Of a DNA stretch of 64,000 nt, positions 26,162 through 38,082 are shown one piece after another. The notes under the pieces were generated by a model. That model saw only the letters and a list, made by a program, of their open reading frames with translations, did not search any database and had not been told where the DNA came from. The DNA comes from Kitasatospora arboriphila (lineage in GTDB: Bacteria; Actinomycetota; Actinomycetes; Mycobacteriales; Mycobacteriaceae). The stretch is taken from the NCBI RefSeq assembly GCF_000717275.1, contig NZ_JNYV01000006.1, forward strand, positions 154,182 through 218,181. The letters run 5' to 3'. The stretch's first letter is position 1. Every line of letters begins with the position of its first letter. A program made the translations under genes and the position numbers.

Positions 26162-27721
26162 GTGGCTTCACCCGACACCGTCATCTCACAGGATTCACCT
26201 GACAGCGGGCTCGCAAAAGACAGCGCGGCCGCACCCAAGCCGAAGGGCGACTCGCGCCGATGGTGGGCGCTGGGCATCATCGCCCTCGCCCAACTGATGG
26301 TGGTACTCGACGCCAGCATCATCACGATCGCCTTGCCCTATGCGCAGGTCGACCTCGATATCTCCGATGCCAACAGGCAGTGGGCGCTCACCGCGTACAC
26401 CCTGATGTTCGGCGGCCTACTACTACTGGGCGGCCGGATGGCCGACTACCTTGGCCGCCGCCGGATGTTCCTGATCGGCCTGGCCGGTTTCGCCGCATCA
26501 TCGGCCATGGCCGGATTCGCCTGGGACGCAATGTCCTTCTTCGCCGGACGCGCGCTGCAGGGTGTGTTCGCAGCCATTCTCGCCCCCGCAGCCCTGTCCC
26601 TGATCACCGTCACCTTCACCGAACACCGTGAACGTGCACGCGCTTTTGCCGTCTACGCAGCAGTGTCGGGCGGTGGCGCCGCGATCGGCCTCATCGCAGG
26701 TGGCGCGCTCACCGAGTACCTGTCGTGGCGCTGGACCATGCTGGTCAACACCCCGATCGCGATCATCGCCGCCATCGGCGGACTGTGGCTGGTGATCCGG
26801 GACATCCCCACCAAACGAACCGGCGGCTATGACCTCCCCGGCGCGATCACGGTGACCCTCGGCCTGATCAGCATCGTCTACGCGTTCACCAAGGCAGCTG
26901 AATCCGGCTGGGGCGCAGCATCGACCATCTTCTTCTTCGTCGCCGGCGCAGTGTTGCTCGCCGTGTTCGTGGCAATCGAGATGCGCACGTCGAATCCGCT
27001 GCTGCCGCTCCGTATTCCTGGCGAACTCAACCGCGGTGGCGCCTACCTGGTCGCCTTCATCATCCCGACGGCGATGTTCGCGATGTTCCTCTTCCTCAGC
27101 TACTACTTCCAGAACACCCTCGGGGAGACACCGCTGCGGGCCGGAGTCCTGTTCCTTCCGTTCCCGATCGCTTTGATCGTGTCAGCGGGAGCGGCCAGCT
27201 CCCTGCTGCCACGATTCGGTCCGCGACCGCTGATGATCGCCGGCACCATCTCGGGTGTCCTGGGCTATCTCTACCTCGCCCAACTGGATTCCGACTCGTC
27301 ATGGCTGGCCCATGTGCTGCCCAGTGAGCTCCTGATCGCCCTCGGCATGGGGCTGGTGTTCGTGGCCATGCAAGCAGTGGCATTGCACCGCATCGACGTC
27401 GAGGACTCGGGTGTCGCGAGCGCCCTGGTGAACACCGCGCAGCAGGTCGGCGGTTCGGTGGGAGTTGCGCTACTGAGCACGATTGTGGCGCAGGTCTTCT
27501 CGAACGATTCGGGCAGCGCAACGCGAATCGGGCAAGACGGGAAGCCGGTTCCCGTCGATCCAGAGGCCTTCATCTCGGCCAGCATCCACAGCTACGACGT
27601 GGCGTTCTACTGGGGAGCCGGGTTCATGGCGCTGGCGCTTGCGGTCACCGTCTTCATGATCCGCATGAATCGGCACGCCCTGGGCGACGAAACCCAGAAT
27701 GCCGCGGTGGTAGCCGCCTGA
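26162..27721 (+). CDS. MFS multidrug exporter, DHA2 (EmrB/QacA) type
   Basis: Proton-driven efflux pump of 519 aa with about 14 membrane segments. It shows the DHA2 features LMVVLDASIITIALP in segment 1, GGRMADYLGRRRMF in loop 2-3, the ALQGVFAAILAPAALSLI motif and the antiporter motif C-like GGGAAIGLIAGGALTEYLSWRW. The GTG at 26162 follows GAGGATCTC. The divergent TetR gene probably represses it. A rho-independent terminator follows. Substrates cannot be predicted. Confidence 0.9.
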   Translation: MASPDTVISQDSPDSGLAKDSAAAPKPKGDSRRWWALGIIALAQLMVVLDASIITIALPYAQVDLDISDANRQWALTAYTLMFGGLLLLGGRMADYLGRRRMFLIGLAGFAASSAMAGFAWDAMSFFAGRALQGVFAAILAPAALSLITVTFTEHRERARAFAVYAAVSGGGAAIGLIAGGALTEYLSWRWTMLVNTPIAIIAAIGGLWLVIRDIPTKRTGGYDLPGAITVTLGLISIVYAFTKAAESGWGAASTIFFFVAGAVLLAVFVAIEMRTSNPLLPLRIPGELNRGGAYLVAFIIPTAMFAMFLFLSYYFQNTLGETPLRAGVLFLPFPIALIVSAGAASSLLPRFGPRPLMIAGTISGVLGYLYLAQLDSDSSWLAHVLPSELLIALGMGLVFVAMQAVALHRIDVEDSGVASALVNTAQQVGGSVGVALLSTIVAQVFSNDSGSATRIGQDGKPVPVDPEAFISASIHSYDVAFYWGAGFMALALAVTVFMIRMNRHALGDETQNAAVVAA

Positions 27722-27737
27722 TCTTCATCGGCCGGAG

Positions 27738-27774
27738 AACCGGGTCGTGCCCTCGCGGGCGCGGCCCGGTTTTT
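27738..27774 (+). terminator. rho-independent terminator of the exporter gene
   Basis: A 15-bp stem (27738-27752 with 27757-27771, two G-U pairs) has a TCGC loop and is followed by TTTTT. It ends the DHA2 exporter transcript 17 bp after its stop. Confidence 0.9.
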
Positions 27775-27832
27775 GCTGCCGGCGAACCCGGCGCACCGTT
27801 CCGTGAGCCGAACTAGCTGTCGTGCGACACCC

Positions 27833-27861
27833 TTGACCCTGACACTGTGTCAGCCTGCAAC
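27833..27861 (+). promoter_or_regulatory. MerR-type promoter/operator
   Basis: TTGACC at 27833-27838 is followed by the perfect 15-bp palindrome CTGACACTGTGTCAG at 27839-27853 and a weak -10 near 27856-27861. A palindrome in the spacer between -35 and -10 is the classic MerR-family arrangement, so autoregulation of the following gene is likely. Confidence 0.7.
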
Positions 27862-27873
27862 GTGGGGACCGCC

Positions 27874-28689
27874 ATGAAAACCATCGGAGATTTCGCCAAA
27901 CTCGGCCGGGTATCGGTGCGGATGTTGCGGCACTACGACTCGATCGGTCTGCTCACACCGCAGGTCATCGACCCGCACAGTGGATACCGGTTCTATGAGG
28001 TGTCCCAGCTGGAACGGCTCAACCGCATCGTGGCGCTCAAGGAGCTCGGTCTACGACTCGAGCAGGTCCGCCGCATTCTCGACGGCGAGCTGACCGGCGC
28101 GGATCTACGCGCGATGCTGCGGTTGCGTCAGGTCGAACTCGAGTCGCAGATCCGCCAGGATCAGCACCGGCTCGCCCGGGTGGAGGCAAGGCTTCGACTC
28201 ATCGAATCGGAGGACAGCATGTCAGAACCCAACATCACCACCAAGACGGTTGATCCGGCCACCACCATCGGCCTGCGGGCCCTGGCCGACAGTGTCACCA
28301 GCGAAGACATCGGTCCGGTGATCCAGCCGCTGTACCCACGGATCATCGAAGCCCTGGGCGCCGCCGGGCAGACGCCCGTCGGACCGAGCGTCGCGTACTA
28401 CGCTCCGGCACCGGAACACTCGCCCGACGCGGTGTGGGTCCACGCCACCTTCCCGGTGGCCACCGACTTCGTTGCCGGGCTGGAGAAGTTCGACATCCCC
28501 GGCGGCGAGGTGGCCTCGATGATCCACCTCGGGTCGATGGATCAGATCGACAGCACCTACCAGACACTCAACCGGTGGGTCGGCGAGCAGGGTTACAGAC
28601 TGACCGGTCAGGGTCGAGAGATCTACCTCGAGATGTCAGATGACCAGAGCCAGTGGGTCACCGAGGTGCAGGTCGACTTCGTTCGCTGA
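27874..28689 (+). CDS. MerR-family regulator with GyrI-like effector domain
   Basis: Transcription factor of 271 aa (ATG at 27874). The N-terminal MerR winged helix is clear (IGDFAKLGRVSVRMLRHYD, then GYRFYEVSQLERLNRI) and is followed by a coiled dimerisation helix and a C-terminal AraC-binding/GyrI-like domain of the BmrR/BltR kind that binds hydrophobic compounds. A GGGGA site precedes the start and a spacer palindrome indicates autoregulation. No efflux gene adjoins it downstream; the DHA2 exporter upstream is separated by a terminator. Confidence 0.88.
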   Translation: MKTIGDFAKLGRVSVRMLRHYDSIGLLTPQVIDPHSGYRFYEVSQLERLNRIVALKELGLRLEQVRRILDGELTGADLRAMLRLRQVELESQIRQDQHRLARVEARLRLIESEDSMSEPNITTKTVDPATTIGLRALADSVTSEDIGPVIQPLYPRIIEALGAAGQTPVGPSVAYYAPAPEHSPDAVWVHATFPVATDFVAGLEKFDIPGGEVASMIHLGSMDQIDSTYQTLNRWVGEQGYRLTGQGREIYLEMSDDQSQWVTEVQVDFVR

Positions 28690-28734
28690 GTCGGCTCACC
28701 CCTCGCGGCGCGAGAACGCAGGCTTTGCGTCCAC

Positions 28735-28760
28735 CCGCAGGTGTTGTGCAACACCTGCGG
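28735..28760. terminator. inverted repeat after the MerR gene
   Basis: CCGCAGGTGTTG and CAACACCTGCGG form a perfect 12-bp stem with a TG spacer, between convergent genes. It stacks next to the hairpin at 28766-28800. Confidence 0.6.
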
Positions 28761-28765
28761 ACAGC

Positions 28766-28800
28766 AAGAACCCCTGCACCTGAATGGTGCAGGGGTTCTT
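28766..28800. terminator. bidirectional terminator between MerR and clpB genes
   Basis: A perfect 15-bp stem (28766-28780 with 28786-28800) closes a TGAAT loop, with AAGAA/TTCTT at its base. It serves both convergent transcripts. Confidence 0.9.
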
Positions 28801-28820
28801 GTGCCTTCTGACGAGCCCGG

Positions 28821-31370
<2,550 letters not shown>

Positions 31371-31447
31371 TCGTGCACCTTCCTTCGGTAATAACAAGCA
31401 GGTACGGGCTCCTAGTGTGCCCGTTCAGAAGGTGTAACGCACCAAGA

Positions 31448-31468
31448 GTTGAGTCTGTTCCGCTCAAC
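31448..31468. promoter_or_regulatory. HAIR element (HspR operator) of clpB
   Basis: GTTGAGT-N7-GCTCAAC resembles the HspR consensus CTTGAGT-N7-ACTCAAG (11 of 14 half-site bases) with the exact 7-base spacer, upstream of clpB. It predicts heat-shock repression by HspR. Confidence 0.8.
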
Positions 31469-31682
31469 TAGAAAATTCCATCGCATTGCCACACCTGACC
31501 CAGCAGTCGGCCGACGACTCATGCCGCGCGGTGAACGCAAACCCTTGCGACGTTCACCCGATTCAGATGAGGCGCCGCTCAGACCGCAGCCGGATGCTCA
31601 GAACGTGGGTCGGAGATGGCGTCGCGGTGTCCTGACGCAGACCCGGGCCGGTGCCGAGACAGATGCGACGAAGAGGAAATCA

Positions 31683-32987
31683 ATGAGCACGTTGTCGAGT
31701 GATGTTCAGACCCTGAGTTACGAAGCCTACGTCTACTTCTATCCGCTGGTGATCATGGATGTAACCCGTCAGCAGATGATCAATGTGGAGGCGGACGCCA
31801 AACCCGGTTTGGGACCGGCCAACACTTTTCACCACATGCGGACATTTCCGTCCGCGGAGTTTCGCGTGGTGGTGCGGCCGAACTTCGACACCTTGTACTC
31901 GAGCGCCTGGCTCGACCTCACGGCCGGCCCAGTCAAGCTCAAGGTCCCCGACACCGACGATCGTTACTACATGCTGCCGATGCTCGACATGTGGACCGAT
32001 GTCTTCGCGAACCCGGGCAAACGGACCACCGGCACCGCAGAGCAAGAATGGGTGATCGTCGGGCCGCACCACACCGGTGATCTACCTGCCGGTCTGCCCC
32101 GAATCGTCGCTCCGACTCCTTATGTGTGGATCATCGGTCGCACCCAGACGAACGGGCCCGCTGACTACCCGGCCGTCAACAAGGTTCAGGACGGCTTCAC
32201 CCTCACACCTCTGGCCGCCACACCTGATCATCCCGTGGATCCCGATCTCGACGAGAGGGAACCTATGACGATCGTGAACACCATGAGCGCCATCGAGTTC
32301 TTCACCCGTGCGGCGGAGATCATGAAGACCAACCCGCCGCACCTCACCGACGTTTCGATTGTGTCGCGGACAGCCGGTCTCGGTCTGGTCCCCGGAGAGG
32401 ACTTCAACCCGGACGCCCTGAGCGGTGACGAGCGCGCCGCACTCGAAACCGGGGCAAAGGCCGCGCTCAGCGACATGTTCGGGGCTCTGTCCACCCTCGG
32501 TACCAAGGTCAACGGGTGGATTGCCTTCACCGACACCATGGGTGTCTACGGAAACTACTACTTGAAACGCGCCGTCATCGCGCTCCTCGGACTCGGCGCC
32601 AATCCGGCGGAAGACGCTACGTATCCCCTACTCGGCGAGGATGCGGACGGCGACACGGTGTCGGGCGAACTCAACTACGTTCTGCATTTCGACGCAGACG
32701 AACTCCCGCCGGTTTACGCGTTCTGGTCGGTGACCATGTATGACGCGGAGGGGTTTCAAGTCGCAAACGAGCTCAACCGCTTCGCGTTGGGCGACCGCGA
32801 CGACCTGGTGTACAACAGCGACGGGTCGCTCGATCTCTACCTTCAGCACACCAACCCAGGGCCCGAACACGAAGCGAATTGGCTACCGGCCCCACACGGT
32901 GAGCTGGGCGTCACCATGCGCCTCTACGCGCCCAAACCCGAAGCCCTCGACGGCCGCTGGCACGCACCGGCCTTGGTCAAGGCTTGA
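31683..32987 (+). CDS. DUF1254/DUF1214 domain protein
   Basis: Protein of 434 aa with an N-terminal DUF1254 domain (EAYVYFYPLVIMDVTRQQM, then RPNFDTLYSSAWLDL) and a C-terminal DUF1214 domain (FWSVTMYDAEGF, then LYLQHTNPG). The family is widespread and of unknown biochemical function. The ATG at 31683 follows AAGAGGAAATC; the longer frame from 31449 has poor upstream composition and is rejected. There is no signal peptide at the chosen start, unlike many proteobacterial members. A 47-bp gap to the antiporter gene suggests co-transcription. The 312 bp between it and clpB hold the HAIR site and no gene. Confidence 0.85.
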   Translation: MSTLSSDVQTLSYEAYVYFYPLVIMDVTRQQMINVEADAKPGLGPANTFHHMRTFPSAEFRVVVRPNFDTLYSSAWLDLTAGPVKLKVPDTDDRYYMLPMLDMWTDVFANPGKRTTGTAEQEWVIVGPHHTGDLPAGLPRIVAPTPYVWIIGRTQTNGPADYPAVNKVQDGFTLTPLAATPDHPVDPDLDEREPMTIVNTMSAIEFFTRAAEIMKTNPPHLTDVSIVSRTAGLGLVPGEDFNPDALSGDERAALETGAKAALSDMFGALSTLGTKVNGWIAFTDTMGVYGNYYLKRAVIALLGLGANPAEDATYPLLGEDADGDTVSGELNYVLHFDADELPPVYAFWSVTMYDAEGFQVANELNRFALGDRDDLVYNSDGSLDLYLQHTNPGPEHEANWLPAPHGELGVTMRLYAPKPEALDGRWHAPALVKA

Positions 32988-33034
32988 CGTCACCTGGTTG
33001 ACGGCGTGGGCCGCGGAGCGCCGAAGGCGGAAAC

Positions 33035-34258
33035 ATGACGTGGGCACTTCCCGTGATCGCCGGGGTCCTCCTTGCCTTCGCGGCGATCTCCGGACGCATC
33101 ACGGGCACCCCGATCTCGGCTCCGATCGTCTTCACCGCCGCCGGTCTGATCTTCGGCATGCACGGTGCCGGACTGATCGATGTGGAAACCGCCAGCGAGA
33201 CCGTCAAACTGCTCGCCGAGGTGACACTCGCACTGGTTCTGTTCGTCGATGCTTCACGCGTGGACCTGTCTGCACTGCGTCACCAGATCTCGGTCCCAGC
33301 CCGCCTACTCGGAGTCGGGCTACCACTCACCATCGCCGCCGGGTTCGGTGTCGCGTTGCTGATGTTTCCCGACCTCGGCGTTCCTGAGGCGCTGCTCCTC
33401 GCCGTGATACTCGCGCCCACCGACGCCGCGCTCGGGAAGGCCGTGGTGACACTCCCGGGGCTGCCGACACGGGTACGCCAGGGTCTCAACGTCGAGAGCG
33501 GGCTGAATGACGGCATCTGCGTACCGTTGTTCCTGATCGTCCTCGCGATCGCGCAAGCCGAGTCGGGCGCGATCGGCGACGGCGCCGCAGCCAGACTCGT
33601 CACCGAACAGATCGGGTACGGCACCCTGGCGGGTATCGGTGCCGGGGTGATCGCGGCGGCAATTCTGATCGTCGCCGGCCGCCGGCTGGCAGTGGAACCG
33701 TTGTGGGCACAGATCGTTCCCGTGTCCGCCGCCGCTCTCGCCTATACGGTCGCCGTCCCGATCAGGGGTTCGGGCTTCATCGCGGCGTTCGTCGGCGGCC
33801 TCGTGTTCGGAGCGATCCGCAAGCGAGCGGGTGGGGAGGTTTCTCATCTCATCGAAGAGCTCGGTGACCTCTTCAATGCCATCACCTTCATCGTTTTCGG
33901 TGCGGTGCTGCTGTCACCGGCCCTCGGTCACCTGTCGTGGCAGGTGGTCATCTACGCGGTTCTCAGTCTGACCGTCGTGCGGATCGCGCCGGTCGCCATC
34001 TCACTCATCGGTATGCACGAAAGGGTCCCGACCGTCGCGTTCATCGGTTGGTTCGGTCCACGCGGCCTCGCCACCATCGTCTTCGCGATACTGATTGTCG
34101 AGGAGACCGACAACCTTCCGCACCAGGACGTGCTGCTGACAACCGCGATCATCACCATCGGACTATCCGTTCTCGCACACGGGGTCTCGGCCGCACCGCT
34201 GGCCACTCGCTATTCGACGTGGTGTCACCGCCATCCCCGGCCCGATCCCAGCGCGTAG
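33035..34258 (+). CDS. Na+/H+ (K+/H+) antiporter, CPA1 NhaP type
   Basis: Integral membrane cation/proton antiporter of 407 aa with about 12 segments. The ion-binding motif region is visible: LAPTDAALGKAVV in a central helix and NVESGLNDGICVPLFLI in the next, both typical of CPA1. A GGCGGAAAC sequence precedes the ATG at 33035. It lies in a stress/envelope region next to the DUF1254 gene and probably serves pH or salt homeostasis. Confidence 0.9.
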   Translation: MTWALPVIAGVLLAFAAISGRITGTPISAPIVFTAAGLIFGMHGAGLIDVETASETVKLLAEVTLALVLFVDASRVDLSALRHQISVPARLLGVGLPLTIAAGFGVALLMFPDLGVPEALLLAVILAPTDAALGKAVVTLPGLPTRVRQGLNVESGLNDGICVPLFLIVLAIAQAESGAIGDGAAARLVTEQIGYGTLAGIGAGVIAAAILIVAGRRLAVEPLWAQIVPVSAAALAYTVAVPIRGSGFIAAFVGGLVFGAIRKRAGGEVSHLIEELGDLFNAITFIVFGAVLLSPALGHLSWQVVIYAVLSLTVVRIAPVAISLIGMHERVPTVAFIGWFGPRGLATIVFAILIVEETDNLPHQDVLLTTAIITIGLSVLAHGVSAAPLATRYSTWCHRHPRPDPSA

Positions 34259-34383
34259 GTCGGTTCGCAGGGGCTCGGATGTCATCCGATTGGGGTGATG
34301 CGCACCCGACGCTCCTGCCGGAAGGTGACAAGCGCGCGCCTGCAGTCGTCATCGGCGCACCACTTGACGATATGAGGCTGATC

Positions 34384-35763
34384 ATGGTGGCTCCCAAAGT
34401 TGATGAACCCCTGGACACTTCCGAGCGGGCCGAACTCGAGCGCTTGCGCCGCCAAGTCGCGGAAGGTCGACGCGACGTGGTCGATGGGCTACCCGCCCCG
34501 GTCCAGAAGTCCACCGGACATCGGGGGCTGCGATGGACCGCCGCAGCCCTGCTGCTCGTGATCGTTGCCGTACTTGCGTTCTCGGCCGTGCTCGCCCGGT
34601 TCGCGCGCAGCGAAGTACTCGACACGGACCGCTATGTCGAGACAGTGACACCGCTGGCCCAGAGCGGCACACTTCAGACCGAGCTGGCAACCCAGATCAC
34701 CACGGCGATCATGGAGCGCGCCGACATTGCGACGGTCACCAGCGACGCTCTGAAGGCCCTCACAGCGAACGCCCCCGACGTGCCGCCTGCCGTGGTCGGA
34801 CTGGCACCCGTGCTCACCCAGCAGGCGCAGTCCTTCATCGATCAGACCGTTCGATCTCTGTTGGCTTCAGACCAGTTCGAAACACTGTGGACCCAGGCCA
34901 ACAAACGGGCCCATGAGACCCTGGTGGCCGTACTGACCGGCGAAAATCGGGCAGCTGTCGTTGTCGACGATTCCGGCACGGTCAGTATTTCGCTGAAGCC
35001 GATTGTCGAGAACGTTCGCAGCAGACTGCAGGATCGAGGCTTCGCATTTGCGGACAACATCCCCGACGTCGACAGGTCGTTCGTGATATTCCGGTCGCCT
35101 GACCTCGTCAAGGCGCAGAACGCGGTCTCCGCGCTCGACAAAGCATCCACCGTCCTGCCGTGGCTGACTCTGCTGGTAGGTGTGGCCGCAGTATGGGCTG
35201 CCCCGAAAGGTGAGCGTCGACGGGCCTTTTCGCTCTTCGGCGTGACCCTCGCGGCAGCGATGGTTCTGCTGGCGATTTCGATCAGTGTCGGCCGCGCACT
35301 CTATCTCGATGCGGTACCGGCCGACGTGCTGTCTGCGTCCTCGGCCGAAGTCCTGATCGACGCCCTTCTCGTCCCATTGCGCACAACTCTGCGTGCGGTG
35401 GCGGTGTTGGCGATCGTCATCGCGTTGGCCGGCTACTTGAGCGGGCCCTCCCGGTCGGCCCAGGCTCTTCGGGCCGGATTCTCGAAGGGCATCACCTCCG
35501 CAAGGGGAAGCTCCACCCGCCCTCCACACGTGATCGAGTCCTACGTGGCGGCATATCGACTGCCGCTGCGACTGGCCATCGTCGCCGCCGCGATCGTGGT
35601 CCTCGTGTTCTGGGACTACCCGTCAGGCCTGGTCGTGTTGGTGACGGTCATGGTCGCCGTGGTCGCATTCATCGTCGTGGAGCTCGTGGCGCGGCCGGCC
35701 GTCGGCTACAAACCGCACACCGACACTCGACAACCGGCCGAATCGTCGGTTCCTAATGCGTGA
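34384..35763 (+). CDS. multi-spanning membrane protein, function unknown
   Basis: Integral membrane protein of 459 aa. One helix near residues 40-62 (LLLVIVAVLAFSAVLARFA) is followed by a 200-residue polar region, likely outside the membrane, and then several C-terminal helices. The polar part (VETVTPLAQSGTLQTELATQITTAI) resembles actinobacterial hypothetical membrane proteins, with no catalytic motif. ATG codons at 34279, 34372 and 34384 are in frame; 34384 is chosen for its TGAGG site 6 bases upstream. Its end overlaps the convergent membrane gene by 11 bp. Confidence 0.75.
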   Translation: MVAPKVDEPLDTSERAELERLRRQVAEGRRDVVDGLPAPVQKSTGHRGLRWTAAALLLVIVAVLAFSAVLARFARSEVLDTDRYVETVTPLAQSGTLQTELATQITTAIMERADIATVTSDALKALTANAPDVPPAVVGLAPVLTQQAQSFIDQTVRSLLASDQFETLWTQANKRAHETLVAVLTGENRAAVVVDDSGTVSISLKPIVENVRSRLQDRGFAFADNIPDVDRSFVIFRSPDLVKAQNAVSALDKASTVLPWLTLLVGVAAVWAAPKGERRRAFSLFGVTLAAAMVLLAISISVGRALYLDAVPADVLSASSAEVLIDALLVPLRTTLRAVAVLAIVIALAGYLSGPSRSAQALRAGFSKGITSARGSSTRPPHVIESYVAAYRLPLRLAIVAAAIVVLVFWDYPSGLVVLVTVMVAVVAFIVVELVARPAVGYKPHTDTRQPAESSVPNA

Positions 35764-36319
35764 GAACCACTTTGATGATCGTGATGATCGTCGCCACGAC
35801 GGCTACAACAACTCCTGATGCGATCGTTCGCCATGACACGTCTTTGGACTGCAGCCGTTCGACGACCAACCCGAGTACCGCGATGCGAAAGATGATGACT
35901 CCGGCAGCACACAGTTGTGCCCCAGGAGGGTCGAACAGCCCGATCACATCAAACGATCCGACAAACAGAATGATGAAGGGCAGCGTGCCCGAGGTGATGA
36001 TCGGCACCGCGTCACGCAGAACTGCTCGCATGTCCAGTGGCTTCTGTGGCCCTTCACCCTCGCCCTCGCGCCGGGCCGTCACGCCGTGGGACAGCCATTC
36101 GGCGAAGATGTGCGCGGCGAAGGTCGAGACAGTGGTTCCGAGAACGAGCCACGCCGCCAACCGCTCCTCCACCGAATGCGTGTCGGAGACGACCACCACC
36201 GACAGTACGAGGATGTTGCCGTAGGCAAACGCCGAGACCCGACGCGCGGCGCGTTCTGGCGGCAGGCGTCTACCGCCGTCCTGCCGAATCAATGAGGTCA
36301 GCCACCCGGGGTCGTTCAC
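35753..36319 (-). CDS. small integral membrane protein, function unknown
   Basis: Protein of 188 aa with four or five membrane helices (AYGNILVLSVVVV, LAAWLVLGTTVSTF, TLPFIILFVGSFDVIGLF, VIIFRIAVLGLVV and a final IASGVVVAVVATIITIIKVV). The GTG at 36319 overlaps the stop of the DUF2252 gene (GTGA), which indicates coupling; a TTG at 36334 is the alternative. No recognised family. Its 3' end overlaps the convergent gene by 11 bp. Confidence 0.75.
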   Translation of the reverse strand: MNDPGWLTSLIRQDGGRRLPPERAARRVSAFAYGNILVLSVVVVSDTHSVEERLAAWLVLGTTVSTFAAHIFAEWLSHGVTARREGEGEGPQKPLDMRAVLRDAVPIITSGTLPFIILFVGSFDVIGLFDPPGAQLCAAGVIIFRIAVLGLVVERLQSKDVSWRTIASGVVVAVVATIITIIKVVLTH

Positions 36320-37698
36320 GGAATGTCCGGCCAACCCCGTTCAGCGAGAACGTCTCCGTTCTCGATCGCCTTTGCAAGTTGCGCGTGGTCGGTCGCGTTC
36401 TGATCAGCATACGAACTCGAAAACACCACCATCGCTTCCTCGACTTTGTCACTGCGCCCAAGGTAGTCCGCGATCGCCGCCGCATCGCCACTACGAGCAT
36501 GTGCGCGAGCAAGAACATGACCGCAGGCCGCCGCGAACTGCGCAAGCTGTGGAGCCACACCCTCGCCCTTCGGGATGACCTTGCCGTCGCGGAATTGGCG
36601 AACGTAGAAGTCCATATCCAGAAATGAAGTCCAGCCGACGAACATGTCGGTGGCGCTCTGGATCAACCGCTGCCCGTGCACCACCCGGGCACCGTGATTC
36701 TCGTAGTTACTCTTGCCCAGGAACGGTTCGTAGACCGACGGGCCGGCCTGCTTGACCTGCAAAAACAGCGGGTCACCGCTGCGCCGCTCCTCGAGCAGGG
36801 TCAAGAACACACGCATACCCACACTGCCGACACCAACAACCTGCCGGACGGCGTCCACCGCGTCGTAGCGGGTCAGCAGATTCTGCAGGTGATCAGGTAT
36901 CGACTCGTGATACCTGCCCATCACCTCGCGCAGCACTTCCTCGGCGGCGTCGCCGAGCCGGTGGGTTCGGTACGGCGGGTCCTCGGTGATCACCCGCCGG
37001 CCATCGACATCAGCGAGCAGCTTCACCGACACCCCCCGGCTCGTCCGCTTCTTGGCCTTGCTCTCGATGATCGCGTCGACGTCGGCCTCGGTGTCCTTTT
37101 TGGCATACGCCAACAACTGGTCAACATCGATGCGGTCGTACCAGACATCGATCTGAGGCATGGCGGAGTACTCGCGAATGTGCCTGCGGTAGTTACGATA
37201 ACCGGCGCGTACCGCTTTGTGCCCCAGCGTTTCCGGTATCCCGTTGTCACGCGCCAGCACGATCAGGCTCGCCAGGAATCTCTTGAGATCCCACTCGAAC
37301 GGACCAGGCAAGGTCTCGTCGAAGTCACGCAGATCAAATATCAGGTTTCGCTCGGGCGAGGTCCACATACCGTAGTTCAATACATGTGCATCGCCGCACA
37401 TCTGAACCATGATGCCCGTGTGCGGGGTGGATGCGAGGTCGTTCGCCATCACCGCTGCCGCGCCCCGATAATACGTCCACGGCGAATGACTCATGCGCCC
37501 ATGCCGAATCGGCAGCAGATCCGGAGCGCGAATATCGCTCTGCGCCAGAATGGTCCGCAGCGCGTCGTGGCCGCGGGTTGACGGGGCCCACTCCCCCAGC
37601 TCCCGGCGCGGGACGCGCAGACGCGACATACGACCTGCGGTTTCGTGTTCAGGCGCCGGTGCGTCCACCGGATTCGACTCGTCCACTGTCAATGTCAT
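36316..37698 (-). CDS. DUF2252 family protein
   Basis: Cytoplasmic protein of 460 aa in the kinase-like DUF2252 family. Recognisable parts are FYRGAAAVMANDLA-type WTYYRGAAAVMANDL, CGDAHVLNYG and LIFDLRDFDETLPGPFEWDLKRF, which resemble the phosphotransferase HGDxHxxN and DFD motifs. Activity on a substrate has not been shown for the family as far as I know. The ATG at 37698 is preferred over the TTG at 37728. It is coupled to the downstream membrane protein gene. Confidence 0.88.
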   Translation of the reverse strand: MTLTVDESNPVDAPAPEHETAGRMSRLRVPRRELGEWAPSTRGHDALRTILAQSDIRAPDLLPIRHGRMSHSPWTYYRGAAAVMANDLASTPHTGIMVQMCGDAHVLNYGMWTSPERNLIFDLRDFDETLPGPFEWDLKRFLASLIVLARDNGIPETLGHKAVRAGYRNYRRHIREYSAMPQIDVWYDRIDVDQLLAYAKKDTEADVDAIIESKAKKRTSRGVSVKLLADVDGRRVITEDPPYRTHRLGDAAEEVLREVMGRYHESIPDHLQNLLTRYDAVDAVRQVVGVGSVGMRVFLTLLEERRSGDPLFLQVKQAGPSVYEPFLGKSNYENHGARVVHGQRLIQSATDMFVGWTSFLDMDFYVRQFRDGKVIPKGEGVAPQLAQFAAACGHVLARAHARSGDAAAIADYLGRSDKVEEAMVVFSSSYADQNATDHAQLAKAIENGDVLAERGWPDIP

Positions 37699-37744
37699 CG
37701 CAACCGTCTCATCAGATACTCGTCTCAAATGGGCAGCAGACTCC

Positions 37745-38056
37745 TCACGAAGCCAGGATCTTCGCCTTCTCGGCCTCGAACTCGGCGTCGGTGAGTACGC
37801 CCTGAGCCCTCAGTTCACCGAGGTCTCGCAAGGCCCCGATGCGGTCGACACCCTGCGCAGAGGGCGCTGCTGACGGCGGCGCGTACTGCGGAGGGGTTGC
37901 ATATTGCGGGGCTGGGTTGGCGAGTGGCGCAGGCGCTTGTTGCTGTTCTTGTGCCGCCCAGCGCTGGCTTTGACGGCGCGACACCCTGTTCGACACCGAT
38001 GTCGCCGTTCCGGCGACGATTGCGGTCCGTGCGACTCCGCGGAGAAGTCCGGGCAT
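37745..38056 (-). CDS. SHOCT domain protein
   Basis: Protein of 103 aa: an N-terminal hydrophobic stretch (LLRGVARTAIVAGTATSVS), a proline/alanine/glutamine-rich linker and a C-terminal SHOCT domain (IGALRDLGELRAQGVLTDAEF). SHOCT motifs act as oligomerisation or targeting modules. The ATG at 38056 follows GGAAGG. It lies 26 bp after the DUF6325 gene on the same strand and forms a pair with it that recurs in eroded form at 42994-43630. Confidence 0.8.
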   Translation of the reverse strand: MPGLLRGVARTAIVAGTATSVSNRVSRRQSQRWAAQEQQQAPAPLANPAPQYATPPQYAPPSAAPSAQGVDRIGALRDLGELRAQGVLTDAEFEAEKAKILAS

Positions 38057-38082
38057 TTGTCTGGATCCTTCCAACTGGAAAA

